NCBI RefSeq assembly: GCF_000759795.1 | Contig: NZ_BBMZ01000002.1 | Location: 186,001 to 250,000, forward strand | Reading direction: 5' to 3' | DNA: 64,000 nt | Source of the DNA: Pseudescherichia vulneris NBRC 102420 | GTDB lineage: Bacteria; Pseudomonadota; Gammaproteobacteria; Enterobacterales; Enterobacteriaceae | In this document: positions 9,356 to 19,135 of the stretch, piece after piece | How positions within the stretch are numbered: position 1 is the stretch's first letter | Layout of the letters: every line of letters starts with the position of its first letter | Translations under genes and position numbers: made by a program | Notes under the pieces: generated by a model | Seen by the model: the letters and a program-made list of their open reading frames with translations, nothing else | The model's database searches: none | Told to the model about the DNA's origin: nothing

Positions 9356-10108
9356 GTGGCCGTTCATCTGCTTATCGTTGATGCACTTAACCTTATTCGC
9401 CGTATTCATGCCGTACAGGGCTCACCCTGCGTGGATGCCTGTACGCACGCGCTGGGACAGCTAATTGTTCACAGCCAGCCGACCCACGCGGTCGCGGTAT
9501 TTGACGACGAGGCCCGCAACAGCGGCTGGCGGCACCAGAGGCTGCCGGACTATAAGGCGGGCCGTCCGCCGATGCCCGATACCCTGCACGGCGAAATGCC
9601 TGCCCTACGCGCGGCGTTTGAACAGCGCGGCGTGCGCTGCTGGATCTCCGAGGGCAACGAGGCGGACGATCTCGCTGCCACCCTGGCGGTAAAGGTGGCC
9701 CAGGCGGGACATCAGGCGACCATCGTCTCAACCGACAAGGGCTACTGCCAGCTTCTCTCCCCCACCCTGCGCATTCGTGACTACTTCCAGAAGCGCTGGC
9801 TGGATGCGCCCTTTATTGCAGGCGAGTTTGGCGTTCTGCCGGAGCAGCTAACGGATTTCTGGGGACTGGCGGGCATCAGCAGTTCAAAAATACCCGGCGT
9901 GGCGGGGATTGGTCAGAAGAGCGCTGCTCAGCTGCTGACGCAGTTTGCCACGCTGGAAGGGATCTACGCCCATCTGAACGAGGTGCCGGAGAAGTGGCGC
10001 AGCAAGCTCGAGGCGCACCGGGAGATGGCGTTTATCTGCCGCGAGGTGGCAACGCTACAGACCGATCTGCACCTCGACGGCAATTTACAGCAGCTAAGGT
10101 TAGTGTAA
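9356..10108 (+). CDS. xni: Flap endonuclease Xni (YgdG/ExoIX)
   Basis: A 250-residue FEN-family nuclease related to the 5'-nuclease domain of DNA polymerase I. Metal-binding acidic residues are seen in [33 protein letters not shown] and STDKGYCQL, and the helix-hairpin-helix region is [14 protein letters not shown]. The family lacks several of the metal ligands of the Pol I domain, so activity depends on a single metal site. The start codon is GTG at 9356 with GGGAGGA upstream. It follows sdaB by 75 bases. Confidence 0.95.
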   Translation: MAVHLLIVDALNLIRRIHAVQGSPCVDACTHALGQLIVHSQPTHAVAVFDDEARNSGWRHQRLPDYKAGRPPMPDTLHGEMPALRAAFEQRGVRCWISEGNEADDLAATLAVKVAQAGHQATIVSTDKGYCQLLSPTLRIRDYFQKRWLDAPFIAGEFGVLPEQLTDFWGLAGISSSKIPGVAGIGQKSAAQLLTQFATLEGIYAHLNEVPEKWRSKLEAHREMAFICREVATLQTDLHLDGNLQQLRLV

Positions 10109-10140
10109 CCGCCCGGTGGCGCTGCGCTTACCGGGCCTAC
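10109..10140. repeat. REP palindrome between xni and rlmM
   Basis: GCCCGGT (10111-10117) pairs with ACCGGGC (10130-10136), followed by CTAC. It fills most of the gap between two convergent genes and may act as a shared 3' boundary. Confidence 0.85.
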
Positions 10141-10152
10141 AAAACCAATAAC

Positions 10153-11253
10153 TTAGCGCTCGTCGCGACGGCCACCCACGGCTGCCCACCAGCGACGGAC
10201 GTGCACCGTCACCTCTTCGCGATCGTGGTAGAGCTGACGGGCCTGGATCTGGGCATTGATGCCGTTCGCTTCCAGCTGCTGCTGAATATACGCGAGGTTG
10301 TTCGAGACCTCCTCATAGCGCTTTTTCATCGGCAGCTTGAGGTTAAAGATGGTTTCCCGGCACCAGCCGTTAACCAGCCACTGCGCCATCAGGGCGGCAA
10401 CCTTTGCAGGCTTCTCCACCATATCGCACACCATCCAGGTAATGTTGCTGCGCGTTGGGCGATATCTGAAACCGTCTTCCCGCAGCCAGGTCACCTGTCC
10501 GGTATCCATCAGGCTCTGGGCCATCGGGCCGTTATCCACCGACGCAACCCACATGTTGCGCTTCACCAGCTGATAGGTCCAGCCGCCAGGGCAGGCCCCC
10601 AGATCGACGGCGTGCATGCCGTTGGCCAGGCGCTCATCCCACTCGTCCGCCGGGATAAAGACGTGGAACGCCTCTTCCAGCTTCAGCGTAGATCGGCTTG
10701 GCGCATCGGAGGGGAACTTCAGGCGCGGAATGCCCATGTAGAACGGCGAGTTATTGTCGGAGTAGGAGTAGCCGGTGTAGCAGCAGCCCGGCGCGATAAA
10801 GAAGACATGCACCACCGGACGCTTGGCGGTTTCGTAGCTGGTGAGGATCTTCGCCTCACGCAGCGCAGCACGCAGCGGCACGGTGAACTTACGGCAGAAC
10901 TTCATCAGCTCTTTGCTTTCATTGGTGTCGGCCACCTCAACGCGCAGCTCGCCGCCCTTCTCGACCACGCCCTGCAGCATGCCGACGATCGGCGTAATGC
11001 GATCCTCCGGGGGCAGATCCTGGAGCAGTTCACCGACCACGAACATCTGGCGGACAAAAATCAGCGAGCTAAACGGCAGCTCCCGCGCCAGCTTGTCGGC
11101 CTCTTCGGCCTGGTAGCACTCGAAAATCACATAGCCAGCGTTATCTTTGACGCGGGCAAAACCAAACACGTTCAGCCGCCCGGCTTTATCGGTGATCTCT
11201 GCGGCGCACTCTTTTTCAAATCCGGGGCGACACAGCAGTACAAGCTTATTCAT
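10153..11253 (-). CDS. rlmM: 23S rRNA 2'-O-ribose C2498 methyltransferase RlmM
   Basis: A 366-residue SAM-dependent methyltransferase that modifies C2498 in the peptidyl transferase region of 23S rRNA. The N-terminal part is THUMP-like. The Rossmann-fold domain contains [20 protein letters not shown] (SAM-binding), then SVDNGPM and [11 protein letters not shown] with the catalytic-site lysines and aspartate typical of RrmJ-like enzymes. The length equals the E. coli protein. Its start overlaps the end of ygdD by eight bases, suggesting a ygdD-rlmM operon. Confidence 0.96.
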   Translation of the reverse strand: MNKLVLLCRPGFEKECAAEITDKAGRLNVFGFARVKDNAGYVIFECYQAEEADKLARELPFSSLIFVRQMFVVGELLQDLPPEDRITPIVGMLQGVVEKGGELRVEVADTNESKELMKFCRKFTVPLRAALREAKILTSYETAKRPVVHVFFIAPGCCYTGYSYSDNNSPFYMGIPRLKFPSDAPSRSTLKLEEAFHVFIPADEWDERLANGMHAVDLGACPGGWTYQLVKRNMWVASVDNGPMAQSLMDTGQVTWLREDGFRYRPTRSNITWMVCDMVEKPAKVAALMAQWLVNGWCRETIFNLKLPMKKRYEEVSNNLAYIQQQLEANGINAQIQARQLYHDREEVTVHVRRWWAAVGGRRDER

Positions 11254-11641
11254 GACCAGGGCCTTTACGTTTCAGACGAACTGCGCCAATTAACATTAAT
11301 ACCCAGCCGGTAAGGAAGCTAACGCCGCCGACCGGGGTGACAAACGCCCACAGGCGCAGATGCGACAGCGCGAGGCAGTAAAGGCTCCCGCTGAAGAGAA
11401 CCGTACCCAGTGCCAGAAAGACGCTGCTCCAGTAGAACCAGATGCTGATCCGGCGCTGCATCGCTACCGCCAGGCCAAAGACCGCCAGGGTGTGAAACGC
11501 CTGGTACTCAAGACCGGTCTGGATCCAGCCCATCTCGGCGGCGCCTAACGATTTACTCAATACGTGTGCGCCAAACGCGCCCAGGGCCACAAAAATAAAA
11601 CCGCTGATAGCGGCAAAAATCAGCATAAATCGGCTGGTCAT
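11246..11641 (-). CDS. ygdD: DUF423 inner membrane protein YgdD
   Basis: A 131-residue membrane protein with four predicted membrane segments, the first containing [19 protein letters not shown], which is the DUF423 hallmark. [17 protein letters not shown] is the other conserved stretch. Function is unknown. It lies between gcvA and rlmM on the same strand and overlaps rlmM by eight bases. Confidence 0.94.
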   Translation of the reverse strand: MTSRFMLIFAAISGFIFVALGAFGAHVLSKSLGAAEMGWIQTGLEYQAFHTLAVFGLAVAMQRRISIWFYWSSVFLALGTVLFSGSLYCLALSHLRLWAFVTPVGGVSFLTGWVLMLIGAVRLKRKGPGHE

Positions 11642-11684
11642 AGTCTTACCCTAAAGTCATGCGCTAACCGCGCGCCTATATACG

Positions 11685-12599
11685 TTATTGCTCATAGCGA
11701 AAGCGAAATTTCTCTTGCTCGGCTGCCGCTTTGGCCAGGATCCACTGGCGGAAGGCGGCTATTTTACCCAGTTCTGCCTGACTGTCATGACAAACCAGAT
11801 AAAAGGCGTTTTTACTGACCAGCACGTCGTTAAACGGACAGGCCAGGCGACCGGCTTCGATCTCCGACTGGGCCATCACGTTATTTGCCAGCGCAACGCC
11901 CTGACCGTGGATCGCCGCCTGCAGCACCATGGCGCTGTGGCTGAAGATGGGCCCCTGCTGCACGTTAAGATTCAGGCCCAGCTGGCGGGTATAGGTCTGC
12001 CAGTCGCGGCGCGAAGCATCATGCAGCAGCGTATGCTTAGCCAGATCCTCAGGGGTCTTTATCGGCTTGTCCCCCGTCAGCAGCAGCGGTGAGCAGACCG
12101 GCAGCAGATATTCTGCGTATAATTTTTCAACACGCAAGCCTGGCCAGTTGCCCCGACCGTAAAAAATGGCCACGTCGACGTCGTCCGCCAGCTTATCGAC
12201 CTCACGGTCTACGGCCTGGATACGGACGTCGATTCCCGGATAAGCTGAGTTAAAGCTAGAGAGTCTTGGCACCAGCCACTGAATGGCAAAGCTGGGCAAT
12301 AAACTGACGGTTAACGCCCCTTTTGCGCTGCGCGACTGCAGCTTGCGTGTGGCCTCGGTGAGCTGGGAAAAAATCTCTTTGATATCCTGAAAATAGCTCT
12401 GCCCCTCCTCCGTTAACAGCAGGGATCGGTTGCGGCGGCGGAACAGCTTGAGCCCAAGAAAATCCTCAAGAGACTTGATCTGGTGGCTTACTGCGGCCTG
12501 CGTCACAAAAAGCTCATCGGCGGCGCGAGTAAAACTTAAATGGCGGGCGGCAGCATCAAAAACACGTAATGCATTTAAGGGCGGTAATCGCTTAGACAT
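11685..12599 (-). CDS. gcvA: Glycine cleavage system transcriptional regulator GcvA
   Basis: A 304-residue LysR-type regulator that activates gcvTHP with glycine and represses it with purines (through GcvR), and activates gcvB. The winged helix-turn-helix is at residues 1-65 (LNALRVFDAAARHLSFTRAA, then VTQAAVSHQIKSLE), followed by a periplasmic-binding-like effector domain. It is divergent from gcvB, the arrangement known from E. coli, and one residue shorter than the E. coli protein. CTATTAG at 12655-12661 in the shared spacer contains the CTAAT core of GcvA sites. Confidence 0.96.
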   Translation of the reverse strand: MSKRLPPLNALRVFDAAARHLSFTRAADELFVTQAAVSHQIKSLEDFLGLKLFRRRNRSLLLTEEGQSYFQDIKEIFSQLTEATRKLQSRSAKGALTVSLLPSFAIQWLVPRLSSFNSAYPGIDVRIQAVDREVDKLADDVDVAIFYGRGNWPGLRVEKLYAEYLLPVCSPLLLTGDKPIKTPEDLAKHTLLHDASRRDWQTYTRQLGLNLNVQQGPIFSHSAMVLQAAIHGQGVALANNVMAQSEIEAGRLACPFNDVLVSKNAFYLVCHDSQAELGKIAAFRQWILAKAAAEQEKFRFRYEQ

Positions 12600-12693
12600 G
12601 GGTTATTTGGCTTAGGTGTTAAATCATTTTAACAAACAGGAAACAACACGTTACCTATTAGTTTTTTTTATCTGAGCCATTATAAATTGTCCG

Positions 12694-12722
12694 TTGAGGA
12701 ACTACCAGCAAATACCTATAGT
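12694..12722 (+). promoter_or_regulatory. gcvB promoter
   Basis: TTGAGG (12694-12699) and TATAGT (12717-12722) are separated by exactly 17 bases, and the -10 box ends six bases before the inferred 5' end of GcvB at 12729. Confidence 0.85.
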
Positions 12723-12728
12723 GGCGGC

Positions 12729-12934
12729 ACTTCCTGAGCCGGAACGAAAAGCTTTTTTTGGAATGCGTGTTCTGATGGGCTTTTGGCTTACGGTTGTGAT
12801 GTTGTGTTGTTGTGTTTGCATTTGGTCTGCGATTCAGACCATGGTAGCAACGCTACCCTATTTCACTTCCTGTACATTTACCCTGTCTGTCCATAGTGAT
12901 TAATGTAGCACCGCGAATTGCGGTGCTTTTTTTT
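12729..12934 (+). ncRNA. gcvB: GcvB small RNA
   Basis: The 206-base interval divergent from gcvA is nearly identical to E. coli GcvB. It starts ACTTCCTGAGCCGGAACGAA. The G/U-rich seed region R1 lies at about 12794-12825 (GTTGTGATGTTGTGTTGTTG). A central hairpin (GGTCTGCGATTCAGACC) and a second one (GGTAGCAACGCTACC) follow. The Rho-independent terminator GCACCGCGAATTGCGGTGC plus T8 ends at 12934. GcvB binds Hfq and represses many mRNAs of amino acid and peptide transport by pairing through R1. Confidence 0.97.
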
Positions 12935-12977
12935 AGGCTATTTTTAGTAGCTTAAATTTCAGTAGCTTAACCCGAGA

Positions 12978-13205
12978 TTATTTCTCCAGCGCGACCATCT
13001 CTTTCACGTCGCTGCGGTTAATCTGCTGTTTATTACCGTTCGCATCTTTATACGAGATCATTCCGGTCTGATCGTCAGTCTTCGGCTTACCGTCGGAAAC
13101 AATCGTACGACCGTCATTGGTGTGCATGACATAGTTCGGACCAGAACAGGCGCTCAGGGCAAAAGCCAGTGTACAAGCAGAGATAATTGCGGCAGTCTTT
13201 TTCAT
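12978..13205 (-). CDS. ygdI: YgdI/YgdR family lipoprotein YgdI
   Basis: A 75-residue small lipoprotein of the DUF903 family. The signal peptide ends in a lipobox LSAC with acylated Cys20, followed by the compact SH3-like domain: [20 protein letters not shown], then [20 protein letters not shown]. Function is unknown. It has a paralogue, ygdR, in this window (41474-41692). Lys-Glu ends the protein. AGGAG lies just before the start at 13205. Confidence 0.94.
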   Translation of the reverse strand: MKKTAAIISACTLAFALSACSGPNYVMHTNDGRTIVSDGKPKTDDQTGMISYKDANGNKQQINRSDVKEMVALEK

Positions 13206-13397
13206 CTTCTTCTCCTTTTAGCAATAAATGCTATTCAAACCGTTTTTCTTAACAGGCTTCAATCGACACCTAACACTTATCAGCATAATCGGCTTACATA
13301 AATTCGCCAGGATAAACAGATAATTCCGATGGTTAGCACTTTGCTTGTACATTGGTGAAAATTGCGCGACGATCCTTATATTGATATGAGGAATTCT

Positions 13398-14603
13398 ATG
13401 AACGCTTTTAATCCTGCGCAGTTTCGCGCCCAGTTCCCGGCGCTTGCCGATGCCGGTATCTACCTGGACTCTGCCGCCACGGCGCTGAAGCCCCAGGCGG
13501 TGATCGACGCGACGCAGCAGTTCTACAGCCTGAGCGCGGGCAACGTCCACCGCAGCCAGTTTGCCGAGGCCCAGCGGCTGACGGCACGCTATGAAGCGGC
13601 GCGGGATCGCGTTGCGGCTCTGCTCAACGCCCCCTCCGGCAAGAATATCGTCTGGACGCGAGGCACCACCGAAGCCATTAATATGGTCGCCCAGTGCTAT
13701 GCCCGTCCGCGCTTGAAGGCGGGAGATGAGATCATCGTCAGCGTGGCCGAGCACCATGCCAACCTGGTGCCGTGGCTGATGGTGGCGGAGCAGACCGGGG
13801 CTCGCATCGTTAAGCTGCCGCTGGCGGCCAACGGCGTGCCGGACGTTGAGCAGCTTGATGAGCTGATCACCCCGCGCAGTCGTATTCTCGCCCTCGGGCA
13901 GATGTCTAACGTTACCGGCGGCTGCCCGGATCTGGCTCGCGCTATCGCCTGGGCCCACGGCGCAGGCATGAAGGTGGTGGTCGACGGCGCGCAGGGCGCG
14001 GTGCACTTTCCCGCCGACGTACAGAAGCTGGGGATCGACTTCTACGCCTTCTCTGGCCATAAGCTGTATGGCCCAACCGGGATCGGCGTGCTTTGCGGCA
14101 AAGCCAGCCTGCTGGATGAGATGTCGCCCTGGCTGGGCGGCGGTAAGATGATCGCCGAGGTCACCTTCGACGGCTTTACCACTCAGCCCGTGCCCTATCG
14201 TCTGGAGGCGGGTACGCCCAACGTCGCCGGGGTGATTGGCCTCTGCGCCGCGCTGGAGTGGCTGGAGGGGTTTGATATCGTGCAGGCCGAAAACTACAGC
14301 CGTGGCCTGGCGACGCTGGCCGAAGAGGCGCTGGCCCAGCGTCCGGGTTTCCGCTCGTTCCGCTGCCAGGACTCCAGCCTGCTGGCGTTTGATTTTGCCG
14401 GCGTGCACCACAGCGATATGGTTACCCTGCTGGCAGAGTACGGGATCGCCCTGCGCGCCGGGCAGCACTGCGCCCAGCCGCTGCTGGCCGCCCTCGGCGT
14501 GAGCGGGACGCTGCGCGCCTCGTTTGCTCCGTACAACACGAAAGCCGACGTCGACGCGCTGGTTAACGCCGTCGATCGCGCCCTTGAGATACTGGTGGAT
14601 TAA
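13398..14603 (+). CDS. csdA: Cysteine desulfurase CsdA
   Basis: A 401-residue PLP-dependent class V aminotransferase fold enzyme that removes sulfur (or sulfinate/selenium) from cysteine. The PLP Schiff-base lysine is Lys222 in [10 protein letters not shown], and the catalytic cysteine is Cys358 in [20 protein letters not shown] and [10 protein letters not shown] are PLP-contact segments. The start ATG at 13398 is chosen over an upstream in-frame ATG because GAGGAATT precedes it and the length then equals the E. coli enzyme. csdE starts on its stop codon, giving a coupled CsdAE sulfur-transfer pair. Confidence 0.97.
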   Translation: MNAFNPAQFRAQFPALADAGIYLDSAATALKPQAVIDATQQFYSLSAGNVHRSQFAEAQRLTARYEAARDRVAALLNAPSGKNIVWTRGTTEAINMVAQCYARPRLKAGDEIIVSVAEHHANLVPWLMVAEQTGARIVKLPLAANGVPDVEQLDELITPRSRILALGQMSNVTGGCPDLARAIAWAHGAGMKVVVDGAQGAVHFPADVQKLGIDFYAFSGHKLYGPTGIGVLCGKASLLDEMSPWLGGGKMIAEVTFDGFTTQPVPYRLEAGTPNVAGVIGLCAALEWLEGFDIVQAENYSRGLATLAEEALAQRPGFRSFRCQDSSLLAFDFAGVHHSDMVTLLAEYGIALRAGQHCAQPLLAALGVSGTLRASFAPYNTKADVDALVNAVDRALEILVD

Positions 14604-15046
14604 TGACTAGCCCTGCTTTTGCCGGACACCCGTTTGGCACCGCCGTCACCGAAGAGACGCTGAAAAAGACCTTTGGCCCGCTGACCCAGTGGGAGGACAA
14701 GTATCGCCAGCTGATTATGCTCGGCAAGCAGTTGCCACCCCTGTCGGAGGAGCTAAAGGCGCAGGCCCGGGAGATCCCCGGCTGTGAAAACCGGGTCTGG
14801 CTGGGCCATACGCGCACGGCAACGGGGAAAATGCACTTCTTTGGCGACAGTGAGGGGCGCATCGTACGCGGCCTGCTGGCGGTGCTGCTGACCGCCGTCG
14901 AGGGGAAAAGCGCCGACGCCCTGCTGGCGGGCGATCCGCTGGCGCTGTTTGATGAGCTTGGCCTGCGCGCCCAGCTGAGCGCCTCGCGGACACAGGGCCT
15001 GGCGGCGCTGAGCGAGGCGGTGGTAGAGGCGGCGAAGCAAGTGTGA
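14603..15046 (+). CDS. csdE: Sulfur acceptor protein CsdE
   Basis: A 147-residue SufE-like protein that takes persulfide sulfur from CsdA on Cys61, seen in [13 protein letters not shown]. The SufE fold signatures [19 protein letters not shown] near residue 15 and [13 protein letters not shown] near residue 90 are present. Its ATG overlaps the last base of the csdA stop codon. In E. coli CsdE passes sulfur onwards and interacts with CsdL/TcdA, encoded just downstream on the other strand. Confidence 0.96.
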   Translation: MTSPAFAGHPFGTAVTEETLKKTFGPLTQWEDKYRQLIMLGKQLPPLSEELKAQAREIPGCENRVWLGHTRTATGKMHFFGDSEGRIVRGLLAVLLTAVEGKSADALLAGDPLALFDELGLRAQLSASRTQGLAALSEAVVEAAKQV

Positions 15047-15050
15047 AAAT

Positions 15051-15081
15051 GCCGGGTGGCGGCTTCGCCTTACCCGGCCTA
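15051..15081. repeat. REP palindrome between csdE and tcdA
   Basis: GCCGGGT (15051-15057) pairs with ACCCGGC (15072-15078), followed by CTAC; an inner stem GGCGGCTTCGCC closes the arm. It separates two convergent genes only 39 bases apart. Confidence 0.85.
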
Positions 15082-15085
15082 CGCA

Positions 15086-15892
15086 CTACGAAGTGCGAGC
15101 CGCCTTGGCCATCATCTTCTTCAGCGCATGGGAGACCGCCACGAAGCCAAAGGTGGCGGTGACCATGGTGGCCGCACCGAAGCCGGAGGCGCAGTCCATC
15201 CGCTTCGGCCCCTCTGCGGTACTCTTCATGGCACAGACCGAGCCGTCTGCCTGCGGGTAGACCAGCGCCTCGGTAGAGAAGACGCAGTCCACGCCCAGCT
15301 TGCCCTTGCTGTTTTTCACCACGCCAAAGTCGCTTTTCAGCCGTTCGCGCAGCTTGGCCGCCAGCGGATCCTGAATCGTCTTCGCCAGATCGCTGACCTG
15401 AATCTGCGTCGGATCGATCTGCCCGCCCGCGCCGCCGGTGGTCACCAGCGGAATTTTATACCGGCGGCAGTAGGCAATCAGCGCCGCCTTGGGGCGCACG
15501 CTGTCGATCGCGTCAATAACGTAGGTGAAGTCCTTGTTCAGCAGTGTCGCCACGTTGTCGGCGGTCACGAAGTCGTCCACCACCGTTACCAGGCATTCGG
15601 GGTTGATCTGGCGAATGCGCTCCGCCATCACCTCGGCCTTGGCCAGCCCAACGCTGTCGCGCAGGGCGTGGATCTGCCGGTTGGTGTTGGTCACACAGAC
15701 GTCGTCCATATCGATCAGCGTGATAGCGCCAATCCCGGTGCGGGCCAGCGCCTCCGCCGCCCAGGAGCCCACGCCGCCAATGCCGACCACGCAGATATGC
15801 GCGCCAGCAAACAGCGCCAGCGCATCTTCACCATATAACCGCGCCGTGCCGCCAAAACGCTGACGCCAGGCATCGCTGATTACCACAGACAT
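15086..15892 (-). CDS. tcdA: tRNA threonylcarbamoyladenosine dehydratase TcdA (CsdL)
   Basis: A 268-residue E1-like (ThiF/MoeB family) ATP-dependent enzyme that cyclises t6A at position 37 of tRNAs to ct6A. The adenylation motif VVGIGGVGSWAAEALARTG and the metal/nucleotide region ITLIDMDDVCVTNTNRQIHA are at residues 34-75. The E1 fold continues to a C-terminal hydrophobic segment (GFGAATMVTATFGFVAVSHA) that may associate with the membrane. The gene is convergent with csdAE, whose products support its activity in E. coli. Confidence 0.95.
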   Translation of the reverse strand: MSVVISDAWRQRFGGTARLYGEDALALFAGAHICVVGIGGVGSWAAEALARTGIGAITLIDMDDVCVTNTNRQIHALRDSVGLAKAEVMAERIRQINPECLVTVVDDFVTADNVATLLNKDFTYVIDAIDSVRPKAALIAYCRRYKIPLVTTGGAGGQIDPTQIQVSDLAKTIQDPLAAKLRERLKSDFGVVKNSKGKLGVDCVFSTEALVYPQADGSVCAMKSTAEGPKRMDCASGFGAATMVTATFGFVAVSHALKKMMAKAARTS

Positions 15893-15933
15893 AAGACCTC
15901 AGAGAGTAAAATTGGGCGCGCAGATTAGCATAT

Positions 15934-17037
15934 TCAGCCGCTAAAGACGTTACCGGTTCCTGCTCCCGGCGCGTTTTTCAGTACCCAGACGCGACCGTAG
16001 TGGTTGTACCATCCAGCGCGGTGCCCGGCCTCGGGACCAATCCCCTGATAGATATCAAAGTGCTGACCCTTAATCGCGCCACCCACGTCGAGGGCGACCA
16101 TCAGGCGCAGCTCATACTGACCGTTGAACTTGCCGTTATTATCCAGCAGCGGCACTTCCGCCAGCAGGGTGGTTCCCGCCGGGATAATGCTGCGGTCGGA
16201 CGCCACCGAGGCGCGGCCAATCAGCGGCACGGCGCTGGCACCTTTCACCGGCGCATAAGACTGCGGCTTGAAGAAGACGAATGAAGGGTTCTGCTCCAGC
16301 AGCTCCTGCACCTCCGCCGGGCTGTGGGTTTCGCCCCAGTGGCGGATCGCCTGCATCGACATATCCTCGCGCTTCACTTCCCCACGATCGATCAGCACTT
16401 TACCGATGCTGCGGTAGGCGTGGCCATTTTTACCGCCGTAGCTGAAGAAGTTAAGCGGGCTGCCGTCGCCGAAATCGATATAGCCGCTGCCCTGCACGTC
16501 CATAATAAAGTTGTCCATCAGCGAGTTGCTGTAGGCCAGAACATAGTTGTCACTGAGCGCGCCCGCGTAGATCTCTGCCCGGGACGGCAGGCGGCCACGT
16601 TTAGGCGGCATGCGGTAGATAGGATACTGGAACTCGCCCTGCCGGGTATGGCGGGCCTGGACGACCGGGGTGTAGTAGCCGGTAAACTGAACGTTGCCGT
16701 AGTTATCGGTGCCGTTCATCTGCCAGGCGTCAATGCCGTACTGGCGCATAGTGCGGGTATCGCCCCCGGCGCGCAGCCACTCCTGCACCGCACTGTAGAC
16801 GGCGCTCTGGTTGCCATAGAGGCGCGGCGAAGCGCTGCGGATCTGGCCTACCTGCTGGGCAAAGTCACCGCCGTTAATCGGTGCACCCACCGCATCGGGC
16901 TGGTTTACCAGGGTGAAAGGCTGGGTTAATTTCCCGTCTTCATACTGCTGACCGCGATCGGTCGGTTTTGAGGAGCAGGCGGCAAGCAAAGCCAGCGCTG
17001 CGCCCGTGAGGAGATACTTCGACCAACGTCCTTTCAT
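15934..17037 (-). CDS. mltA: Membrane-bound lytic murein transglycosylase A
   Basis: A 367-residue outer-membrane lipoprotein that cleaves peptidoglycan between MurNAc and GlcNAc, leaving 1,6-anhydroMurNAc. The signal peptide ends with lipobox LAAC (Cys21). The MltA beta-barrel domain (FTGYYTPVVQARHTRQGEFQ) and the C-terminal 3D domain are seen. In the latter, MVALDVGGAIKGQHFDIYQG holds the conserved aspartates, including the catalytic one. The protein is two residues longer than in E. coli owing to a small insertion near GAGTGN at the C-terminus. Confidence 0.96.
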   Translation of the reverse strand: MKGRWSKYLLTGAALALLAACSSKPTDRGQQYEDGKLTQPFTLVNQPDAVGAPINGGDFAQQVGQIRSASPRLYGNQSAVYSAVQEWLRAGGDTRTMRQYGIDAWQMNGTDNYGNVQFTGYYTPVVQARHTRQGEFQYPIYRMPPKRGRLPSRAEIYAGALSDNYVLAYSNSLMDNFIMDVQGSGYIDFGDGSPLNFFSYGGKNGHAYRSIGKVLIDRGEVKREDMSMQAIRHWGETHSPAEVQELLEQNPSFVFFKPQSYAPVKGASAVPLIGRASVASDRSIIPAGTTLLAEVPLLDNNGKFNGQYELRLMVALDVGGAIKGQHFDIYQGIGPEAGHRAGWYNHYGRVWVLKNAPGAGTGNVFSG

Positions 17038-17204
17038 TGTTTCTCATCTTTTGGTTAACCAGGGGGCGTGATGAAGATAACAAACCAGTTTCGCTAATGA
17101 AATGCGAAATACGGGACTTAACGGCAATTGCGCTCAAAAAACGCGCATAATGTGCCTTTTTTATGCAGATACTTTCATTATTTAACAATTTTCTCGAAAA
17201 AGGG

Positions 17205-17232
17205 TTGCGTCAAAGAGCGAGCGGAGTATAGT
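17205..17232 (+). promoter_or_regulatory. Stable-RNA promoter of the initiator tRNA operon
   Basis: TTGCGT (17205-17210) and TATAGT (17227-17232) are 16 bases apart and are followed directly by GCGC, the GC-rich discriminator of stringently controlled tRNA/rRNA promoters. The first tRNA starts 14 bases after the -10 box. Confidence 0.8.
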
Positions 17233-17245
17233 GCGCTTCCACGGA

Positions 17246-17322
<77 letters not shown>

Positions 17323-17366
17323 ATACAGTGTGAAAGAAAGAAACCTGCTGAATAAGCAGAGACGGA

Positions 17367-17443
<77 letters not shown>

Positions 17444-17492
17444 ACACTGTGAAGTAAAATTGTGTAGTAAAATAAGAAGTAGAAGACTCGGA

Positions 17493-17569
<77 letters not shown>

Positions 17570-17580
17570 CTTCAACAATA

Positions 17581-17603
17581 AACACCCTTCCGGGTGTTTT
17601 TTT
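17581..17603 (+). terminator. Terminator of the initiator tRNA operon
   Basis: AACACCC, loop TTCC, GGGTGTT, running into T7 ending at 17603. Confidence 0.93.
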
Positions 17604-17651
17604 GTATCTGTCTCCCGGAAAATCTTCCGGAAAAACCTCTCGGCAAAAACG

Positions 17652-18905
17652 TTAGCCCCTGCGGGCCAACGTCACACCATCAGCAAAGTACGCCTTGATC
17701 CCAGCCAGAATCGACTCCGCGACCTCCTGCTGAAACGCCGAGGTTCTGAGCTTGCGCTCCTCTTCCACATTACTGATAAACGCCGTCTCTACCAGAATCG
17801 ACGGGATATCCGGCGCTTTCAACACCGCAAAACCCGCCTGATCGACCCGGTTTTTATGCAGCTTGTTGACGTGCCCGAGGCGGTTTAGCACCTCTTTGCC
17901 AAACTTCAGGCTGTCGTTAATGGTCAGGGACTGCACCATATCAAACAGGGTATGATCCAGATACTGATCGCCGCTCTTGCTTACGCCACCAATCAGGTCG
18001 GCGGCGTTCTGCGTCTGGGCGAGGTATTTTGCCGCCGTACTGGTGGCTCCTTTCGTTGACAGCGCAAAGACCGACGAGCCGCGGGCGGCCCGGCTGGTAA
18101 AGGCGTCGGCGTGGATAGAGACAAAGAGATCGGCGCGCTGCTTCTGCGCCTTAGCGACCCGCACCTTCAGCGGAATAAAGACATCTTCGTTACGCGTCAT
18201 GTAGGCCTTCATATTGGCCTCTTTATCAATCAGCGCGCGCAGGCGGCGGGCAATTTGCAGCACCACGTCTTTTTCACGGGTTTTGTATTTTCCGATCGCA
18301 CCCGGATCCTCGCCCCCGTGGCCGGGATCGAGCATGATCACCACCGGGCGGTCGCGCCCGGCCTTACCCGGCTTCGGTCCGCTCTGGGCAGGCGGAACCT
18401 GCTTCTCCAGACTGCCTTTGTTGTAATCCTCCAGCAGCGCCAGGAGCGGATCCTGCTCGTTCTGCCCGTTAACCGGGTAGAGATCCATCACCAGACGCTC
18501 TTTAAACTCAGCTACCGGAGCCAGCGAGAAGAGGTGTGGCGTGACGTTCTGCTTAAGTTCAAACACCATCCGCACAGTATTGGGATCGAACTGACCGACG
18601 CGGGCAGATTTGATAAAGGGATCGCTGTCGTGGATCTGTGTGCCCATCCCCTTCAGGACCGAATTAAGGTTCACCCCTTCGATATCCACCACCAGCCGTT
18701 CAGGGTTGCTTAAGGCGAACTGACGGTACTTCAGCACCCGGTTTGACTCCACGGTAATACGCGTATAGGTCGATGCGGGCCAGACGCGGACGGCAATAAT
18801 CTGACTTACCGCGGCTAAACCTGCCTTGCTTACGCTAAGCAACCACAGAGCGCCAGCGCCTTGCAACAGCCGGCGACGGCTAAGAGCTGAGTTGGATCCT
18901 GACAT
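17652..18905 (-). CDS. amiC: N-acetylmuramoyl-L-alanine amidase AmiC
   Basis: A 417-residue periplasmic amidase that splits septal peptidoglycan for daughter-cell separation under NlpD control. A twin-arginine signal is clear near residue 9 ([15 protein letters not shown]). The N-terminal AMIN domain ([16 protein letters not shown]) directs it to the septum. The C-terminal Amidase_3 domain has the zinc residues in [21 protein letters not shown] and the glutamate in [11 protein letters not shown] longer in-frame start exists 71 codons upstream, but ATG 18905 matches the family and starts the Tat signal. Confidence 0.97.
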   Translation of the reverse strand: MSGSNSALSRRRLLQGAGALWLLSVSKAGLAAVSQIIAVRVWPASTYTRITVESNRVLKYRQFALSNPERLVVDIEGVNLNSVLKGMGTQIHDSDPFIKSARVGQFDPNTVRMVFELKQNVTPHLFSLAPVAEFKERLVMDLYPVNGQNEQDPLLALLEDYNKGSLEKQVPPAQSGPKPGKAGRDRPVVIMLDPGHGGEDPGAIGKYKTREKDVVLQIARRLRALIDKEANMKAYMTRNEDVFIPLKVRVAKAQKQRADLFVSIHADAFTSRAARGSSVFALSTKGATSTAAKYLAQTQNAADLIGGVSKSGDQYLDHTLFDMVQSLTINDSLKFGKEVLNRLGHVNKLHKNRVDQAGFAVLKAPDIPSILVETAFISNVEEERKLRTSAFQQEVAESILAGIKAYFADGVTLARRG

Positions 18906-19084
18906 GCCTCTCCCGAGCAAAAAAATATGACATTTATTATTAAAACGGCCTGCTTGATGAAAAACTTTAACGAATGATGCATAAACTGTCATCAACAAAA
19001 GGGTAAACATTGATTTAACGGCAGTGACAATGTGGAGATTTTTCTCGCATCCCGGTGAAATTTTGACTTGCGCCCACGGCAATA

Positions 19085-19123
19085 AAAGAATAAAAATACA
19101 TAAATTACGAATAATCATGCAAT
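19085..19123 (+). promoter_or_regulatory. Tandem ArgR boxes of argA
   Basis: Two 18-base imperfect palindromes at 19085-19102 and 19106-19123 each carry GAAT and an AT...CA right arm, separated by the canonical 3 bases. They sit directly upstream of the argA GTG, where the arginine-bound ArgR hexamer represses E. coli argA. Confidence 0.75.
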
Positions 19124-19135
19124 GAGGGTTGTGCC

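Noticed and set aside
9994..11313. A 439-codon plus-strand open frame
   Set aside because: It is antisense to rlmM, which has clear methyltransferase motifs.
12694..12903. A 69-codon plus-strand open frame
   Set aside because: It covers the gcvB promoter and RNA; the sequence is conserved as a small RNA, not as protein.
13218..14468. A 416-codon minus-strand open frame
   Set aside because: It is the mirror of csdA, whose PLP lysine and catalytic cysteine are in place.
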